From positions 1 to 64,000 of the forward strand of contig CANRMA010000007.1 in the NCBI GenBank assembly GCA_947631625.1: a stretch of DNA of 64,000 bases, written 5' to 3'. Under the pieces are notes generated by a model. It was not told the origin of the DNA. It saw only the letters and a list, made by a program, of their open reading frames with translations, and did not search any database. Source of the stretch: an uncultured Lachnospiraceae bacterium. Its GTDB lineage: Bacteria; Bacillota; Clostridia; Lachnospirales; Lachnospiraceae. A program made the position numbers and the translations under genes. Positions 1 through 8,150 of the stretch are shown here, piece by piece. Within the stretch, counting starts at the first letter, position 1; every line of letters begins with the position of its first letter.

Positions 1-131
1 GAATAGAAGGAATAAGAAAGCTAAACATTGACGCTGAAATGCAGCAGAAGGCAGAGGAAGAAGGTATAGACTGGTATACGTATTGGCCCGACTTGGAGGA
101 AGTTATTGTCAGGGAGGCAGGCGAGTATTAG
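1..131 (+). CDS. C-terminal fragment of an unrecognised protein
   Basis: An open frame enters from the left edge (first full codon at 3) and runs 42 codons to TAG at 129-131. The visible tail is acidic and rich in Glu, with a Trp/Tyr patch (DWYTYWPDLEE). It is too short to assign a family. Codon use resembles the neighbouring genes. A 7-bp inverted repeat (112-118 with 131-137) spans the stop codon and could be a weak termination hairpin, but no T-run follows directly. Confidence 0.6.
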   Translation, partial: IEGIRKLNIDAEMQQKAEEEGIDWYTYWPDLEEVIVREAGEY

Positions 132-492
132 CCTCCCTATGCCTAGGTTAGTTTTTCTGCCGATATACCCATATAAGATGTTGGAATAAAATACCGGAAT
201 TAAAGCACATTCAGAGCAGGGAGTAGTTTTTAATCCTTTCCAGCTTCCCGGCAGTCAATCCTAAGAAGATACCTTTTCTTAAAATTTTTGAAAGCATTTC
301 AATCAGTTCTTTCTGCCCTATCCACAATATGTTACAGGTTTTTCTGTCTCCGCTCCGCTTCGGTCGTCACAGAGTCTAAGGGCAAACTCATTTGCTATAA
401 ATTTACGGCTATGTATGGCATTTTCAAGGGTTTGCAGACTTTTTGAAGATAAAATATAACGGTTATTAAATGATAAGAAATAGGTCTTATCA
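132..492. other. Non-coding stretch, no gene seen
   Basis: About 360 bases between the partial gene and the first repeat relic. A 71-codon frame on the minus strand (318-533) starts inside the repeat relic, lacks a ribosome binding site and resembles no family I know, so it is not called. No promoter or structured RNA was recognised. Confidence 0.5.
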
Positions 493-527
493 GAATTTAC
501 GTTTTGAGAATGAGTTTTGCAATTATA
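493..527 (+). repeat. Solo right end of the palindromic element (relic)
   Basis: The stretch ACGTTTTGAGAATGAGTTTTGCAATTAT-like (about 500-527) matches the right terminus of copy G near 63145-63170 (ACGTTGAGAACGAGTTTTG). The rest of the element is missing. It directly abuts the direct repeat of intact copy A, so it looks like an older, eroded insertion with a younger copy beside it. Confidence 0.45.
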
Positions 528-540
528 TAACATATAAAAT

Positions 541-748
541 AGTTAATTGCGAAACTATGATATACGTTATCAGGATTGTGCAGATTTAACAAAACCTTTG
601 CAGGCCGCTTTCGCTGCGTTGAGCCTCGCAACGGTGCTAAGGCTGCAAAATACGCAGCCTAAGAACCGGCGGGCTCAGAGCGCCTGCAATGGTATTTGTT
701 AAATCTGTACAATCAATATACGTTGAGAGAGAGTTTCGCAAATGCCTA
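541..748 (+). repeat. Palindromic MITE-like element, copy A (full length)
   Basis: Full-length copy of about 208 bp. The left terminus TTAATTGCGAAAC and right terminus GTTTCGCAAATGCC are inverted repeats. The arms contain complementary blocks (GATTGTGCAGATTTAAC left, GTTAAATCTGTACAATC right) and TTGCAGGC/GCCTGCAA. The centre folds as GGCTGC-AAAATAC-GCAGCC. The copy is bounded by an exact 14-bp direct repeat, ATAACATATAAAAT, at 527-540 and 749-762, consistent with a target-site duplication. It carries no transposase. Its right end lies 27 nt before the start of the S66 peptidase gene. Confidence 0.85.
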
Positions 749-775
749 ATAACATATAAAATTAAGAAAGGATGA

Positions 776-1810
776 ATGCGGCAAAAAATGAGATATCCGG
801 AATTTTTACAACAGAACGGGACAATAGGCTTCGTGGCGCCCTCTTTTGGGTGTGCCTCGCAGCCTTATAAGAGTGCGTTTTTAAACGCGCAGAAGAAATG
901 GGAGAAAGACGGGTTCAGGCTTAGGCTTGGACCTAATTGTTATGTGGAAAAAGGAATAGGCATAAGCAATACGCCGCGTCTTTGCGCAAAGGAGCTTGTG
1001 GAGTTTTACTGTGATGAAGAAAGCGACTGCCTGATTTCCTGCGGCGGCGGAGAACTGATGTGCGAAATTTTGGATTATGTCGATTTTGACAGGATAAAGA
1101 AAGCGCCGCCCAAGTGGTATATGGGATATTCGGACAATACCAATATGACTTTTCTGCTCACTACCATATGCGATACAGCGGCAATCTATGGGCCCTGCGC
1201 GGCAGCTTTTGGCATGGAGCCCGCGCATCCGGCGATAGACGACGCTATGGCGCTGCTTTGCGGGAAGAAACTTGAATTTGAAGGCTATGATAAGTGGGAA
1301 AAAGAAGCTTTAAAAAACGAAGAAAATCCGCTTGCGCCTTACAATGTGACGGAGCCCTCAAAAGTCAGATGTTTTCCCGATGAAAAAGTGGCTTTTGGCG
1401 GCAGGCTGCTTGGCGGCTGTATGGACTGTCTGGTGAATCTGCTTGGCACGAAATATGATAACACCTGTAATTTTATTGAAAAATATAAAGACGACGGCAT
1501 ACTCTGGTTTTTGGAGGCGTGTGATCTGAATGTAATGGGAATACGCCGGGCAATGTGGCAAATGGAACATGCGGGTTGGTTTAAGCATTGCAGCGGTTTT
1601 ATCATAGGCAGGCCGTTATGTCATGGTCAGGAGCTTATGGGACTTGACCAGTACCGGGCTGTGTATGAGGTGGTTAAAAAATATGACGTTCCCGTAGTTA
1701 TGGATGCGGACATAGGACATATTCCGCCCATGATGCCGCTCATAAGCGGAAGCATGGCACGCATACAGGCGCAGGACGGAAAATACAGCGTGAGCATGGA
1801 GCTTAGATAG
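776..1810 (+). CDS. LD-carboxypeptidase / MccF-like serine peptidase (family S66)
   Basis: 344 residues, the usual length for S66 peptidases, with no signal peptide, so cytosolic. The family cleaves the L,D bond of tetrapeptides from recycled peptidoglycan or, in MccF, inactivates microcin C-type nucleotide peptides. The start reads YPEFLQQNGTIGFVAPSFG, typical of the family. The catalytic set is visible: nucleophile Ser119 in GYSDNT, Glu247 in FLEACD and His315 in DIGHIPPMMPL. AGAAAGG lies 5 nt before ATG 776; an in-frame ATG at 788 is too far from it. The closest relatives by feel are the MccF-like clostridial branch, so a self-immunity role is possible, but no microcin genes are nearby. 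It is transcribed alone behind repeat copy A. Confidence 0.9.
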   Translation: MRQKMRYPEFLQQNGTIGFVAPSFGCASQPYKSAFLNAQKKWEKDGFRLRLGPNCYVEKGIGISNTPRLCAKELVEFYCDEESDCLISCGGGELMCEILDYVDFDRIKKAPPKWYMGYSDNTNMTFLLTTICDTAAIYGPCAAAFGMEPAHPAIDDAMALLCGKKLEFEGYDKWEKEALKNEENPLAPYNVTEPSKVRCFPDEKVAFGGRLLGGCMDCLVNLLGTKYDNTCNFIEKYKDDGILWFLEACDLNVMGIRRAMWQMEHAGWFKHCSGFIIGRPLCHGQELMGLDQYRAVYEVVKKYDVPVVMDADIGHIPPMMPLISGSMARIQAQDGKYSVSMELR

Positions 1811-1920
1811 ATAACGGCAAACTGATATATTTTAATCAAACTTTCGTTTATGAAAATGAAAGTCGCAATATACTTTATATTTATATAATAGTTGTATATT
1901 ATTGATTGGGGTAAATTAAT

Positions 1921-2032
1921 AAGATAGTGTAAATATAAAATAGTGCAAATATAAGATAGTGCAAATATAAGATAGTGCAAATATAAGATAGTGCAAATAT
2001 AAGATAGCGCAAATATAAGATAGTGTAAATTA
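1921..2032. repeat. 16-bp tandem array, 7 units
   Basis: Seven head-to-tail units of AAGATAGTGCAAATAT with a few substitutions, exact 16-bp period, ending in degenerate copies near 2060. There are no unique spacers between units. It lies between the S66 gene and the GH5 gene, just upstream of the GH5 promoter candidate. The antisense frame 1627-2082 (LYLHYLIFALSYICTI repeats) is only a translation of this array. Confidence 0.9.
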
Positions 2033-2076
2033 TAAGATGTAAATTTAGAGGGTGTATTATAGGGTGTAAATTTATA

Positions 2077-2105
2077 GTGCAATAAGAATTGGAATTGTGT
2101 ATAAT
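2077..2105 (+). promoter_or_regulatory. Possible sigma-A promoter for the GH5 gene
   Basis: A perfect -10 TATAAT at 2100-2105 has a poor -35 (GTGCAA, 2077-2082) at 17-nt spacing. It sits about 70 nt before the GH5 start codon and directly after the 16-bp tandem array. Confidence 0.3.
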
Positions 2106-2173
2106 GTTTTTATGATCATATTTAGTTGCAGAGACTCTAAAAATGTATATTGAAAAGTATTGGGGGGAATGAC

Positions 2174-3196
2174 ATGGACTTAAAACGCGGGCTTAATTTC
2201 GGCGGATATTTGTCGCAGTGCGAGCACACATTGGAGCATTATCGGACTTTTATATCTGAGGAAGATGTGCAAAAAGTCGCAGGTTGGGGCTTTGACCATA
2301 TAAGGCTGCCTGTGGATTATGAGGTATTGGAGTGTGAGGACGGTTCCGAATATGAAGAGGGACTTGCCTTTGTGGACAATTTTATGGATTGGTGTAAGAA
2401 CGCGGGCATTGATGTAGTGTTGGATCTGCATAAGGCTTACGGCTATGATTTTAATGATGCCGGCGATTCTGATAAGAATAATCTTTTTACGGATGAAGGG
2501 CTGAAGCAGAGATTTATAAATCTGTGGGGGCGTATCGCAAGGCGTTATGGCGGCAGGGATCATGTGGCCTTTGAACTTTTAAACGAGGTGGTAGAGGAGG
2601 AAAATGCTCTGCTCTGGAATGAACTGATCGGCATGGCTATGAAAGAGATCAGAAAATACGCGCCTGACACGCCTGTCATATATGGCGGTATACAGTGGAA
2701 CAGCGCCAGAACGCTTAAACTTTTGGATAAGCCTGCGGATAAAAACGTGATCTATACATTTCATATGTATGAGCCTCTTATTTTTACTCATCAGAAAGCG
2801 TACTGGGTGCCGAATATGCCTGAGGATATGGATGTTTTTTATCCCTCTGACATGGACTATTACAGGGAAATATCGAAAATAATAGGCTATAAGGGCAAGG
2901 ACGTGGTTGTGGCCCGCAGCAAAAGTATGGGGCCTGAATTTTTGACCGAAATGGTCAAAGAGGCGGTGGACGCGGCCGGGGCGGCAGGCGTAAGGCTGTA
3001 CTGCGGTGAATTTGGAGTAATAGACAGGGCTCCGGTCGAAGACACGCTCAGGTGGTTTGAGGATATAATGAAGGTGTTTGCAGAGTATGACATACACTTC
3101 GCTGTGTGGACTTATAAAAATATGGATTTCGGGCTGACTGAAGAACACTATGACAGCGTCAGGGAGCCGCTTATCAAGATGCTTACCGCAAAATGA
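2174..3196 (+). CDS. Cytosolic glycoside hydrolase family 5 (endoglucanase-like)
   Basis: 340 residues forming a single GH5 (beta/alpha)8 barrel that probably hydrolyses beta-1,4-linked gluco- or manno-oligosaccharides. The N-terminus starts straight into the barrel (LKRGLNFGGYLSQ). The acid/base pair is Asn137-Glu138 (LLNEVVEE) and the nucleophile Glu279 (YCGEFGV). The start is set at ATG 2174, 6 nt after GGGGGGA; an in-frame upstream start at 2150 has no such site. There is no signal peptide, membrane segment or carbohydrate-binding module, so it should act inside the cell on imported oligosaccharides, matching the cytosolic phosphorylase and GH3 elsewhere in the window. Exact substrate is not readable from sequence. 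Confidence 0.9.
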   Translation: MDLKRGLNFGGYLSQCEHTLEHYRTFISEEDVQKVAGWGFDHIRLPVDYEVLECEDGSEYEEGLAFVDNFMDWCKNAGIDVVLDLHKAYGYDFNDAGDSDKNNLFTDEGLKQRFINLWGRIARRYGGRDHVAFELLNEVVEEENALLWNELIGMAMKEIRKYAPDTPVIYGGIQWNSARTLKLLDKPADKNVIYTFHMYEPLIFTHQKAYWVPNMPEDMDVFYPSDMDYYREISKIIGYKGKDVVVARSKSMGPEFLTEMVKEAVDAAGAAGVRLYCGEFGVIDRAPVEDTLRWFEDIMKVFAEYDIHFAVWTYKNMDFGLTEEHYDSVREPLIKMLTAK

Positions 3197-3246
3197 TGAT
3201 CTGAAAAGATTACAGATAAATGACAAAACATATCGGGGGAGTTTTT

Positions 3247-3420
3247 ATGATACCTAATGATCCGTTTATGCTTCTTAGTTTTGTAAATCTTAAGCTTAGA
3301 GATTTTTATTCAAGTCTCGAGTCCATGTGTGACGATATGGATATCGACAGGGAAGAGATTGTCGGCAAACTGTCCAAGATTGACCGCTATTACGATAAGG
3401 ATAAGAACCAATTTGTGTAG
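3247..3420 (+). CDS. DUF4250 family small protein
   Basis: 57 residues, the usual size of DUF4250 (pattern PNDPFMLLSFVNLKLRD ... CDD...DREE). The start is ATG 3247 after CGGGGGA (spacing 6), which fixes it against an upstream in-frame ATG at 3220. It is a charged, soluble small protein of unknown function, common in clostridia. It follows the GH5 gene by 50 nt and could share its transcript. Confidence 0.85.
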   Translation: MIPNDPFMLLSFVNLKLRDFYSSLESMCDDMDIDREEIVGKLSKIDRYYDKDKNQFV

Positions 3421-3448
3421 TGTTGAAAACATGTTCAGGTTCGGCGCC

Positions 3449-3534
3449 CGGGCACGCAGCGCGAGCGCGCCTGCAAAGGTTTTGTTAAATCCGTACAATA
3501 CAGGTAACGTATATCATAGTTTCGCAATTGCCTA
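3449..3534 (-). repeat. Palindromic element, copy B (half element, inverted)
   Basis: The reverse complement of this stretch reads as the left terminus of the family (TAGGCAATTGCGAAAC, then ATGATATACGTTACC, ATTGTACGGATTTAAC, AAAACCTTTGCAGGC). It contains the left arm and part of the centre; the other arm is missing. The outer end lies 32 nt before the start of the lipoprotein gene at 3567. Confidence 0.8.
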
Positions 3535-3566
3535 TGTGAAATAATAATAAAAAGGATCGTAAAGCT

Positions 3567-4793
3567 ATGAAAATGAAGGTTGTTAAAAGATTATGCATGG
3601 CATGTCTGATGTTTATGTTGGGCGGCTTATGTGCCTGTGCGAAAGCAGACAGCGTAAATACGGAAAGTACAAATGTGATAAATGATGCTGAGAATAACAA
3701 TCAGGATAACGATGAGAATGACGCTGAGGCCAACGGCGGCGCACGGAAAGAAAATGACATAAATGAAGACGGTGATAAATCCGAAGCGGCAGGAAGTATT
3801 GATATCACGAATACGGTAACAGACGGAAACTATGATTACGAACAGGCCGAAACAGGAGAAGACGCTGACGGCAAAAAAAGCGCTGCAGGAATTAATGCTG
3901 ACAGCGCTGAGAACGACGCAGACGGCACGGCGGAAGAATTTTCATATGCGAAACTTAAGACGCTTAAATTTTCTTTTCTTAGTGGAGCAGGCGGTTGGAG
4001 CACGGATCTTGATATAAGCGAAGACGGATCTTTTGCGGGACTTTATCATGATTCGGATATGGGTTCAACCGGAAACGGCTATCCGAACGGAACGATATAC
4101 TGGTGTAATTTTACGGGAAAATTCGGGGAACTGGAAAAGGTTGACGATCTGACCTATAAGACGCAGATAGAGGACATTCAGTATATAAATGAGCCGGGAA
4201 CGAGTGAGATATTGGACGGAACCTTATATGAATATACGGAAGTATACGGGTTGGAAGATGCGAAGGATATTATTTTTTATCTGCCCGGAACGAAGATAAA
4301 GGACCTTCCCGAAGGTTATCTTTCATGGGTGCAGATGACTTTAAATGATCTGAGCAGCGGTGAGCAGATGGACGAGCTTCCGTATGTCGGCCTGTATAAT
4401 GAAAATAAGGAAGAAGGCTTTTACAGTGTGAATTACGCCGAGAAGTATCTTGAAGATCTCGCATACACTGCGGACGTTGCAAAAGGCTATAATATCACAC
4501 TTGAAAACGAAAATCTTACGAAAGACGAGTATGAACAAAATGCCAAGGCTCTCTATGATCTGTGGGATTACAGTCTTAATCAGTTGTGGAGCGTGTTAAA
4601 GATCGTGCTTCCTTATGATGAGATGAATAAGCTTACGGAAGAACAGCGTAAATGGATAGCCGATAAACAAAAAGTTATGGATAAGGCGGAATCGGACAGT
4701 CCGGACTCCTCAAAAGCAGCGGCATACAGCTATATTAAAGGAGCGGAATATACGCAAGAAAGAGTGTATGAACTTGTGGAAATTATAAAATGA
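3567..4793 (+). CDS. Lipoprotein with C-terminal LprI-like (DUF1311) domain
   Basis: 408 residues. A lipoprotein signal (basic MKMKVVKR, hydrophobic stretch, L-C-A-C with Cys24) predicts anchoring to the outer face of the membrane. Residues about 25-125 are a low-complexity acidic/Asn-rich linker. A middle domain of about 150 residues is unassigned. The last 110 residues (LYDLWDYSLNQLWSVL ... LTEEQRKWIADKQ) match the DUF1311/LprI pattern; this family includes lysozyme-inhibitor-like proteins, so a role at the cell wall is possible but inferred. RBS AAAGGATC precedes ATG 3567; an ATG two codons on is an alternative. It sits behind repeat copy B. Confidence 0.75.
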   Translation: MKMKVVKRLCMACLMFMLGGLCACAKADSVNTESTNVINDAENNNQDNDENDAEANGGARKENDINEDGDKSEAAGSIDITNTVTDGNYDYEQAETGEDADGKKSAAGINADSAENDADGTAEEFSYAKLKTLKFSFLSGAGGWSTDLDISEDGSFAGLYHDSDMGSTGNGYPNGTIYWCNFTGKFGELEKVDDLTYKTQIEDIQYINEPGTSEILDGTLYEYTEVYGLEDAKDIIFYLPGTKIKDLPEGYLSWVQMTLNDLSSGEQMDELPYVGLYNENKEEGFYSVNYAEKYLEDLAYTADVAKGYNITLENENLTKDEYEQNAKALYDLWDYSLNQLWSVLKIVLPYDEMNKLTEEQRKWIADKQKVMDKAESDSPDSSKAAAYSYIKGAEYTQERVYELVEIIK

Positions 4794-4866
4794 CCGCAAT
4801 TATAAAATGATTGCATTTCATAAGCTGACGCGGATATATTAAAAATGTATGCAGGAGAACGCTAAG

Positions 4867-6663
4867 TTGTCGGGAACAGTTAAAGTAACGGTTTTTTATG
4901 ATAATAAAAATAAAATAGAATGTTCAAAGGCAATGGAGCTGTTTCACGATATAAATATGACACTAATGTCAACTTTATTGAAGAATGTGCCGATGACGGG
5001 AGAATTCTGCGGCGGACGCGGAGTGTGCGGAAGGTGCAGGCTGCTTTTTACGGAAGGCGCGCCTGCGCCTACAGCTTTGGACAGAAAGTTTTTTACTCCG
5101 GAAAAGCTTCGTGAAGGTTGGCGGTTGGCCTGTGCGGCAAAGCCGAAGAGTGACTGTTGTATACGTGTGGATTTTTTAAATACGGGTGAAATAGATATAG
5201 TTACCGCGGTGGCAGCCGTCGGGGAAAAGAGCGGATATTCACAAAATTTTGACCAATACGGTCAACTAAATCAACCAAGTCTGCCAAGCCAACTAAGTCA
5301 ACCGAGTCAACCAAGTCTGCCAAGCCAACTAAGTCAACCGAATCGGCCAAGGCAATCAAGCCAACCGGGTCAGCCCGGTCAATCAAGCCATGCGGCAGCT
5401 TCGTTTGAATCACAATATATAATAGCAACAGATCTCGGAACGACCACAATAGCCATGCAGCTTATGGATATGGAAAGCGGTGAGGTTATAGACACTTACT
5501 GCGCGATGAATCCTCAAAGAAGATATGGCGCCGACGTTTTATCCAGGATAAAAGCGGCGGAAGAGGGCTGCGCCGGGGAAATGAAAGACAGCGTATGGGA
5601 AGTTATTGGCGCGGGCGTTGAGCGTTTTGGCGAGTTAAATATGCATGGCAAAACCGTAAACATATGTTGTATGTGCATTGCGGGAAATACTGTAATGACG
5701 CATATTTTGATGGGGCTTAGCGCCAAAGGGCTTGGAAAGAGCCCGTTTACTCCTGAAGAACTCGGACTGCAGCAATGCAGGGCGCCCGGGCATGATTTTC
5801 CGGTGTATATAGCTCCGGGTATATCGGCTTTCGTGGGCGGCGATATAGCGGCAGGGCTTTATCATTGCGGACTGCCGGGAATTTCGCATTTGGAAAAGGA
5901 CGGGGAGAAAATAAATGAAGACGCTGTTCTTTTCATAGACCTAGGCACAAACGGAGAGATGGCTATAGCGGACCGAAACGGCGTAATAGCGACCGCGGCT
6001 GCCGCAGGGCCTGCTTTTGAGGGCGGCGTGGGCGCGCGGATTATAGGAAGCGATATGGTTAAGATCACGGCGCTGCTTTTAAGGCGTGGGATCATTGATG
6101 AGACAGGGCTTTTGGCTGATGAATACTTTGATGAGGGAGTCTGGGTCGCGCTTCCTGCGGCGGGCAGCATGAGCGGCGTACAGACAGCGCATGATCCGGG
6201 CAGCGCGGGCGATGTATCAGCAGCGGACGGTCCGTATCGTATGCAGGCTTTATATGAAACATATGGATACGATCCTCATATGGATATGACATTGCACATT
6301 ACGCAGGCTGACATACGCTCGCTGCAGATGGCGAAGGCGGCCGTCAGGGCAGGCATTGAGATCTTGTGCAGCAGGGCGGACAACAGTAAGGTAGGTCGGG
6401 TCTTCCTTGCAGGAGGTTTTGGGTATTATCTGGATACAGATGACGCCGTGGATATAGGTCTTTTGCCTGAAAAATTCCGGGACTGCACAGTCTCAGTAGG
6501 CAACACATCGCTTGCCGGGGCTTTTGACATAGGCAGGGGGCTGTGGCAGGGACGCATTGACGCCTCGGCTTTAAGCCAAAGACTTTCTAAAGTGAAGGTC
6601 ATAAATCTGGCCGGGGAGAAGGACTTTGAAAAAAAGTATATCGGCAGCATGAATTTCCCGTAA
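4867..6663 (+). CDS. 2Fe-2S ferredoxin / ASKHA-domain protein (RACo-like, DUF4445)
   Basis: 598 residues. An N-terminal plant-type [2Fe-2S] domain carries Cys48, Cys54, Cys57 (CGGRGVCGRC) and Cys89. A Gln/Pro/Ser linker (about 135-178) is built from an in-frame DNA repeat. The rest is an ASKHA ATPase: phosphate loop ATDLGTTTIAMQL, MNPQRRYGADVLSRI, CIAGNTVMTH, DLGTNGEMAI and GPAFEGGVGARIIGSDM. Relatives (RACo) use ATP to drive reduction of corrinoid cofactors of methyltransferases. No corrinoid protein or methyltransferase is nearby, so the client is unknown. Start: AGGAGA at 4853-4858 sits 8 nt before TTG 4867, whereas the in-frame ATG 4849 has no such site, so TTG is preferred. Cytosolic. 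Confidence 0.85.
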   Translation: MSGTVKVTVFYDNKNKIECSKAMELFHDINMTLMSTLLKNVPMTGEFCGGRGVCGRCRLLFTEGAPAPTALDRKFFTPEKLREGWRLACAAKPKSDCCIRVDFLNTGEIDIVTAVAAVGEKSGYSQNFDQYGQLNQPSLPSQLSQPSQPSLPSQLSQPNRPRQSSQPGQPGQSSHAAASFESQYIIATDLGTTTIAMQLMDMESGEVIDTYCAMNPQRRYGADVLSRIKAAEEGCAGEMKDSVWEVIGAGVERFGELNMHGKTVNICCMCIAGNTVMTHILMGLSAKGLGKSPFTPEELGLQQCRAPGHDFPVYIAPGISAFVGGDIAAGLYHCGLPGISHLEKDGEKINEDAVLFIDLGTNGEMAIADRNGVIATAAAAGPAFEGGVGARIIGSDMVKITALLLRRGIIDETGLLADEYFDEGVWVALPAAGSMSGVQTAHDPGSAGDVSAADGPYRMQALYETYGYDPHMDMTLHITQADIRSLQMAKAAVRAGIEILCSRADNSKVGRVFLAGGFGYYLDTDDAVDIGLLPEKFRDCTVSVGNTSLAGAFDIGRGLWQGRIDASALSQRLSKVKVINLAGEKDFEKKYIGSMNFP

Positions 6664-6696
6664 GAGATAAGATGGCAGTTATGATGAACAAAGCAG

Positions 6697-6745
6697 GGCC
6701 GTTGAAGGGCCGGGTTTTATATCATCGTAACGGCCATATTTTATT
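6697..6745 (+). terminator. Possible terminator after the RACo-like gene
   Basis: GGCCGTT (6697-6703) pairs with AACGGCC (6729-6735), followed by ATATTTTATT. The stem is strong but the loop is long and the T-run interrupted. Confidence 0.4.
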
Positions 6746-6851
6746 ACATTCGCATTGATCTGTATAATAAGGTTATGTTAAGGTTTGACTGCTTTTTGGT
6801 TAAGAAATCTCTGTTAAGATGTTTTTAAGATGTAAATACAACTGATCCGGG

Positions 6852-7052
6852 TAATTGCGAAACTATGATTTACGTTATCGGGATTGTACAAATTTAACAA
6901 AACCTTGCAGGCACGCTTGCGCTGCATTGAGCGCAGTAGCGGCGCTAAGCTCGAAAATACCTCGCTAAGCGCCGACGCGCTCAGAGCGCCTGCAATGGTG
7001 TTTGTTAAATCTGTACAATCAATATACGTTGAGAGAGTTTCGCAAATGCCTG
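6852..7052 (+). repeat. Palindromic element, copy C (full length)
   Basis: Termini TAATTGCGAAAC and GTTTCGCAAATGCCTG; arms ATTGTACAAATTTAAC and GTTAAATCTGTACAAT. The central hairpin differs from other copies (GGCGCT-A-AGC ... GCT-A-AGCGCC) yet keeps the stem and the AAAATAC loop. Imperfect direct repeats flank it: ACTGATC at 6841-6847 and ACTGCTC from 7053. The right end is about 26 nt before the DUF975 gene. The plus frame 6884-7099 inside it is not considered coding. Confidence 0.85.
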
Positions 7053-7077
7053 ACTGCTCAACAGAAAGGAGTACATC

Positions 7078-7920
7078 ATGTGGAATAGAAAAGACTTAAA
7101 ACAAAAGGCCAAAGAGGCTCTCAGACGAAACTATTGGAAGGCAGTCCTGGTGTCATTTATGCTTTTGATCATAGGAGATTCTTATGTTCCTGCGGCGACG
7201 GCGTCGGGAGGGGGAAACAGAGGCAGTACGGAATATACCGAGGAGAATGCGGCTGATGACAAAACAGGCGTTGACGTAGAAGTGGAAACATATGTTCGAT
7301 CGGACAAAGGAGAATATCTTGAGACCGATAATGTGAATGACGGACATATCCGTGTTATTATTATAGCGGCGTTGATTGTTGTTTTTATGGCCGTGTTTGT
7401 ACTGGCGGTATTATTTGACGCATTTTTGTTTGATCCGCTGATAGTAGGGGGAAAGCGTTTCATGTTAAAATGTATTGAAGATAAAAGCGATGTTGCGGAA
7501 GTGACATATATGTTCGATCATTCATATTTAAACTGCGTAAAGACGATGTTCTTCCGTGAACTGCATATATTTTTGTGGTGTCTGCTGTTTATAATTCCCG
7601 GCATATACAAAAAATATCAGTATTATATGGTGGAATACATTCTTGCCTTAAATCCGGATATGCCTTATAAAGAAGTTCTTGATCTGAGCGCTGAGATGAT
7701 GGAAGGACATAAGTGGAATGCATTTGTGCTGGATCTGTCTTTTATCGGTTGGCATATACTTGGTTTGATGACATGCGGATTATTGGAGATATTTTATGTG
7801 CAGCCCTACTCAAAACTGACACGCGCGTCACTTTTTTGCGAACTTGAAAAAAACAATGAAGAAAAAACGGCGGCAGTAACAGAAGTAAACAGTTTTATAA
7901 GCAACAGTTTTAATAGTTAA
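7078..7920 (+). CDS. DUF975 family integral membrane protein
   Basis: 280 residues. The N-terminus (LKQKAKEALRRNYWKAVLVSF) is the DUF975 signature, followed by a first membrane segment, an external charged loop (about 42-90) and three or more further helices (about 91-120, 160-180, 220-245). The C-terminal part (FIIPGIYKKYQYYMVEY ... YKEVLDLSAEMMEGHKW) is also typical. Function of the family is unknown; members lie in the cytoplasmic membrane of clostridia. Start ATG 7078 follows AGAAAGGAG with normal spacing. Its stop codon (7918-7920) lies inside repeat copy D, so the last codons may have been altered by that insertion. The preceding leader is occupied by copy C. Confidence 0.85.
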   Translation: MWNRKDLKQKAKEALRRNYWKAVLVSFMLLIIGDSYVPAATASGGGNRGSTEYTEENAADDKTGVDVEVETYVRSDKGEYLETDNVNDGHIRVIIIAALIVVFMAVFVLAVLFDAFLFDPLIVGGKRFMLKCIEDKSDVAEVTYMFDHSYLNCVKTMFFRELHIFLWCLLFIIPGIYKKYQYYMVEYILALNPDMPYKEVLDLSAEMMEGHKWNAFVLDLSFIGWHILGLMTCGLLEIFYVQPYSKLTRASLFCELEKNNEEKTAAVTEVNSFISNSFNS

Positions 7921-8123
7921 TTGCGAAACTATGATTTACGTTATCGGTATTGTACAAATTTAACAAAACCCTTGCAGGCACGCTTGCGCTGCATTGAGTC
8001 TCGCAGCGGTACTAAAGCTGCAAAATACGCAGCTTAAGTGCCGGCGGCCTCAGAGCGCCTGCAATGGTGTTTGTTAAATCTGTACAATCAATATACGTTG
8101 AGGGATAGTTTCGCAATCACCTG
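7913..8123 (+). repeat. Palindromic element, copy D (full length)
   Basis: Termini AGTTAATTGCGAAAC and GTTTCGCAATCACCTG, arms as in the family, centre AAGCTGC-AAAATAC-GCAGCTT. A 9-bp direct repeat ACAGTTTTA is present at 7904-7912 and 8124-8132. The left end supplies the stop codon of the DUF975 gene, and the right end is 27 nt before the response regulator start. Confidence 0.85.
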
Positions 8124-8150
8124 ACAGTTTTATAAAAGTGAGGGAGTAAG

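Noticed and set aside
318-533. 71-codon minus-strand frame in the first intergenic region
   Set aside because: No ribosome binding site, begins within a repeat relic, no recognised family.
1627-2082. 151-codon minus-strand frame with repeated Tyr/Leu/Ile motif
   Set aside because: It translates the 16-bp tandem array and runs antisense into the S66 gene; no ribosome binding site.
6884-7099. 71-codon plus-strand frame upstream of the DUF975 gene
   Set aside because: It is a translation of palindromic element copy C and overlaps the start of the DUF975 gene; similar frames occur in other copies (for example 33070-33327).
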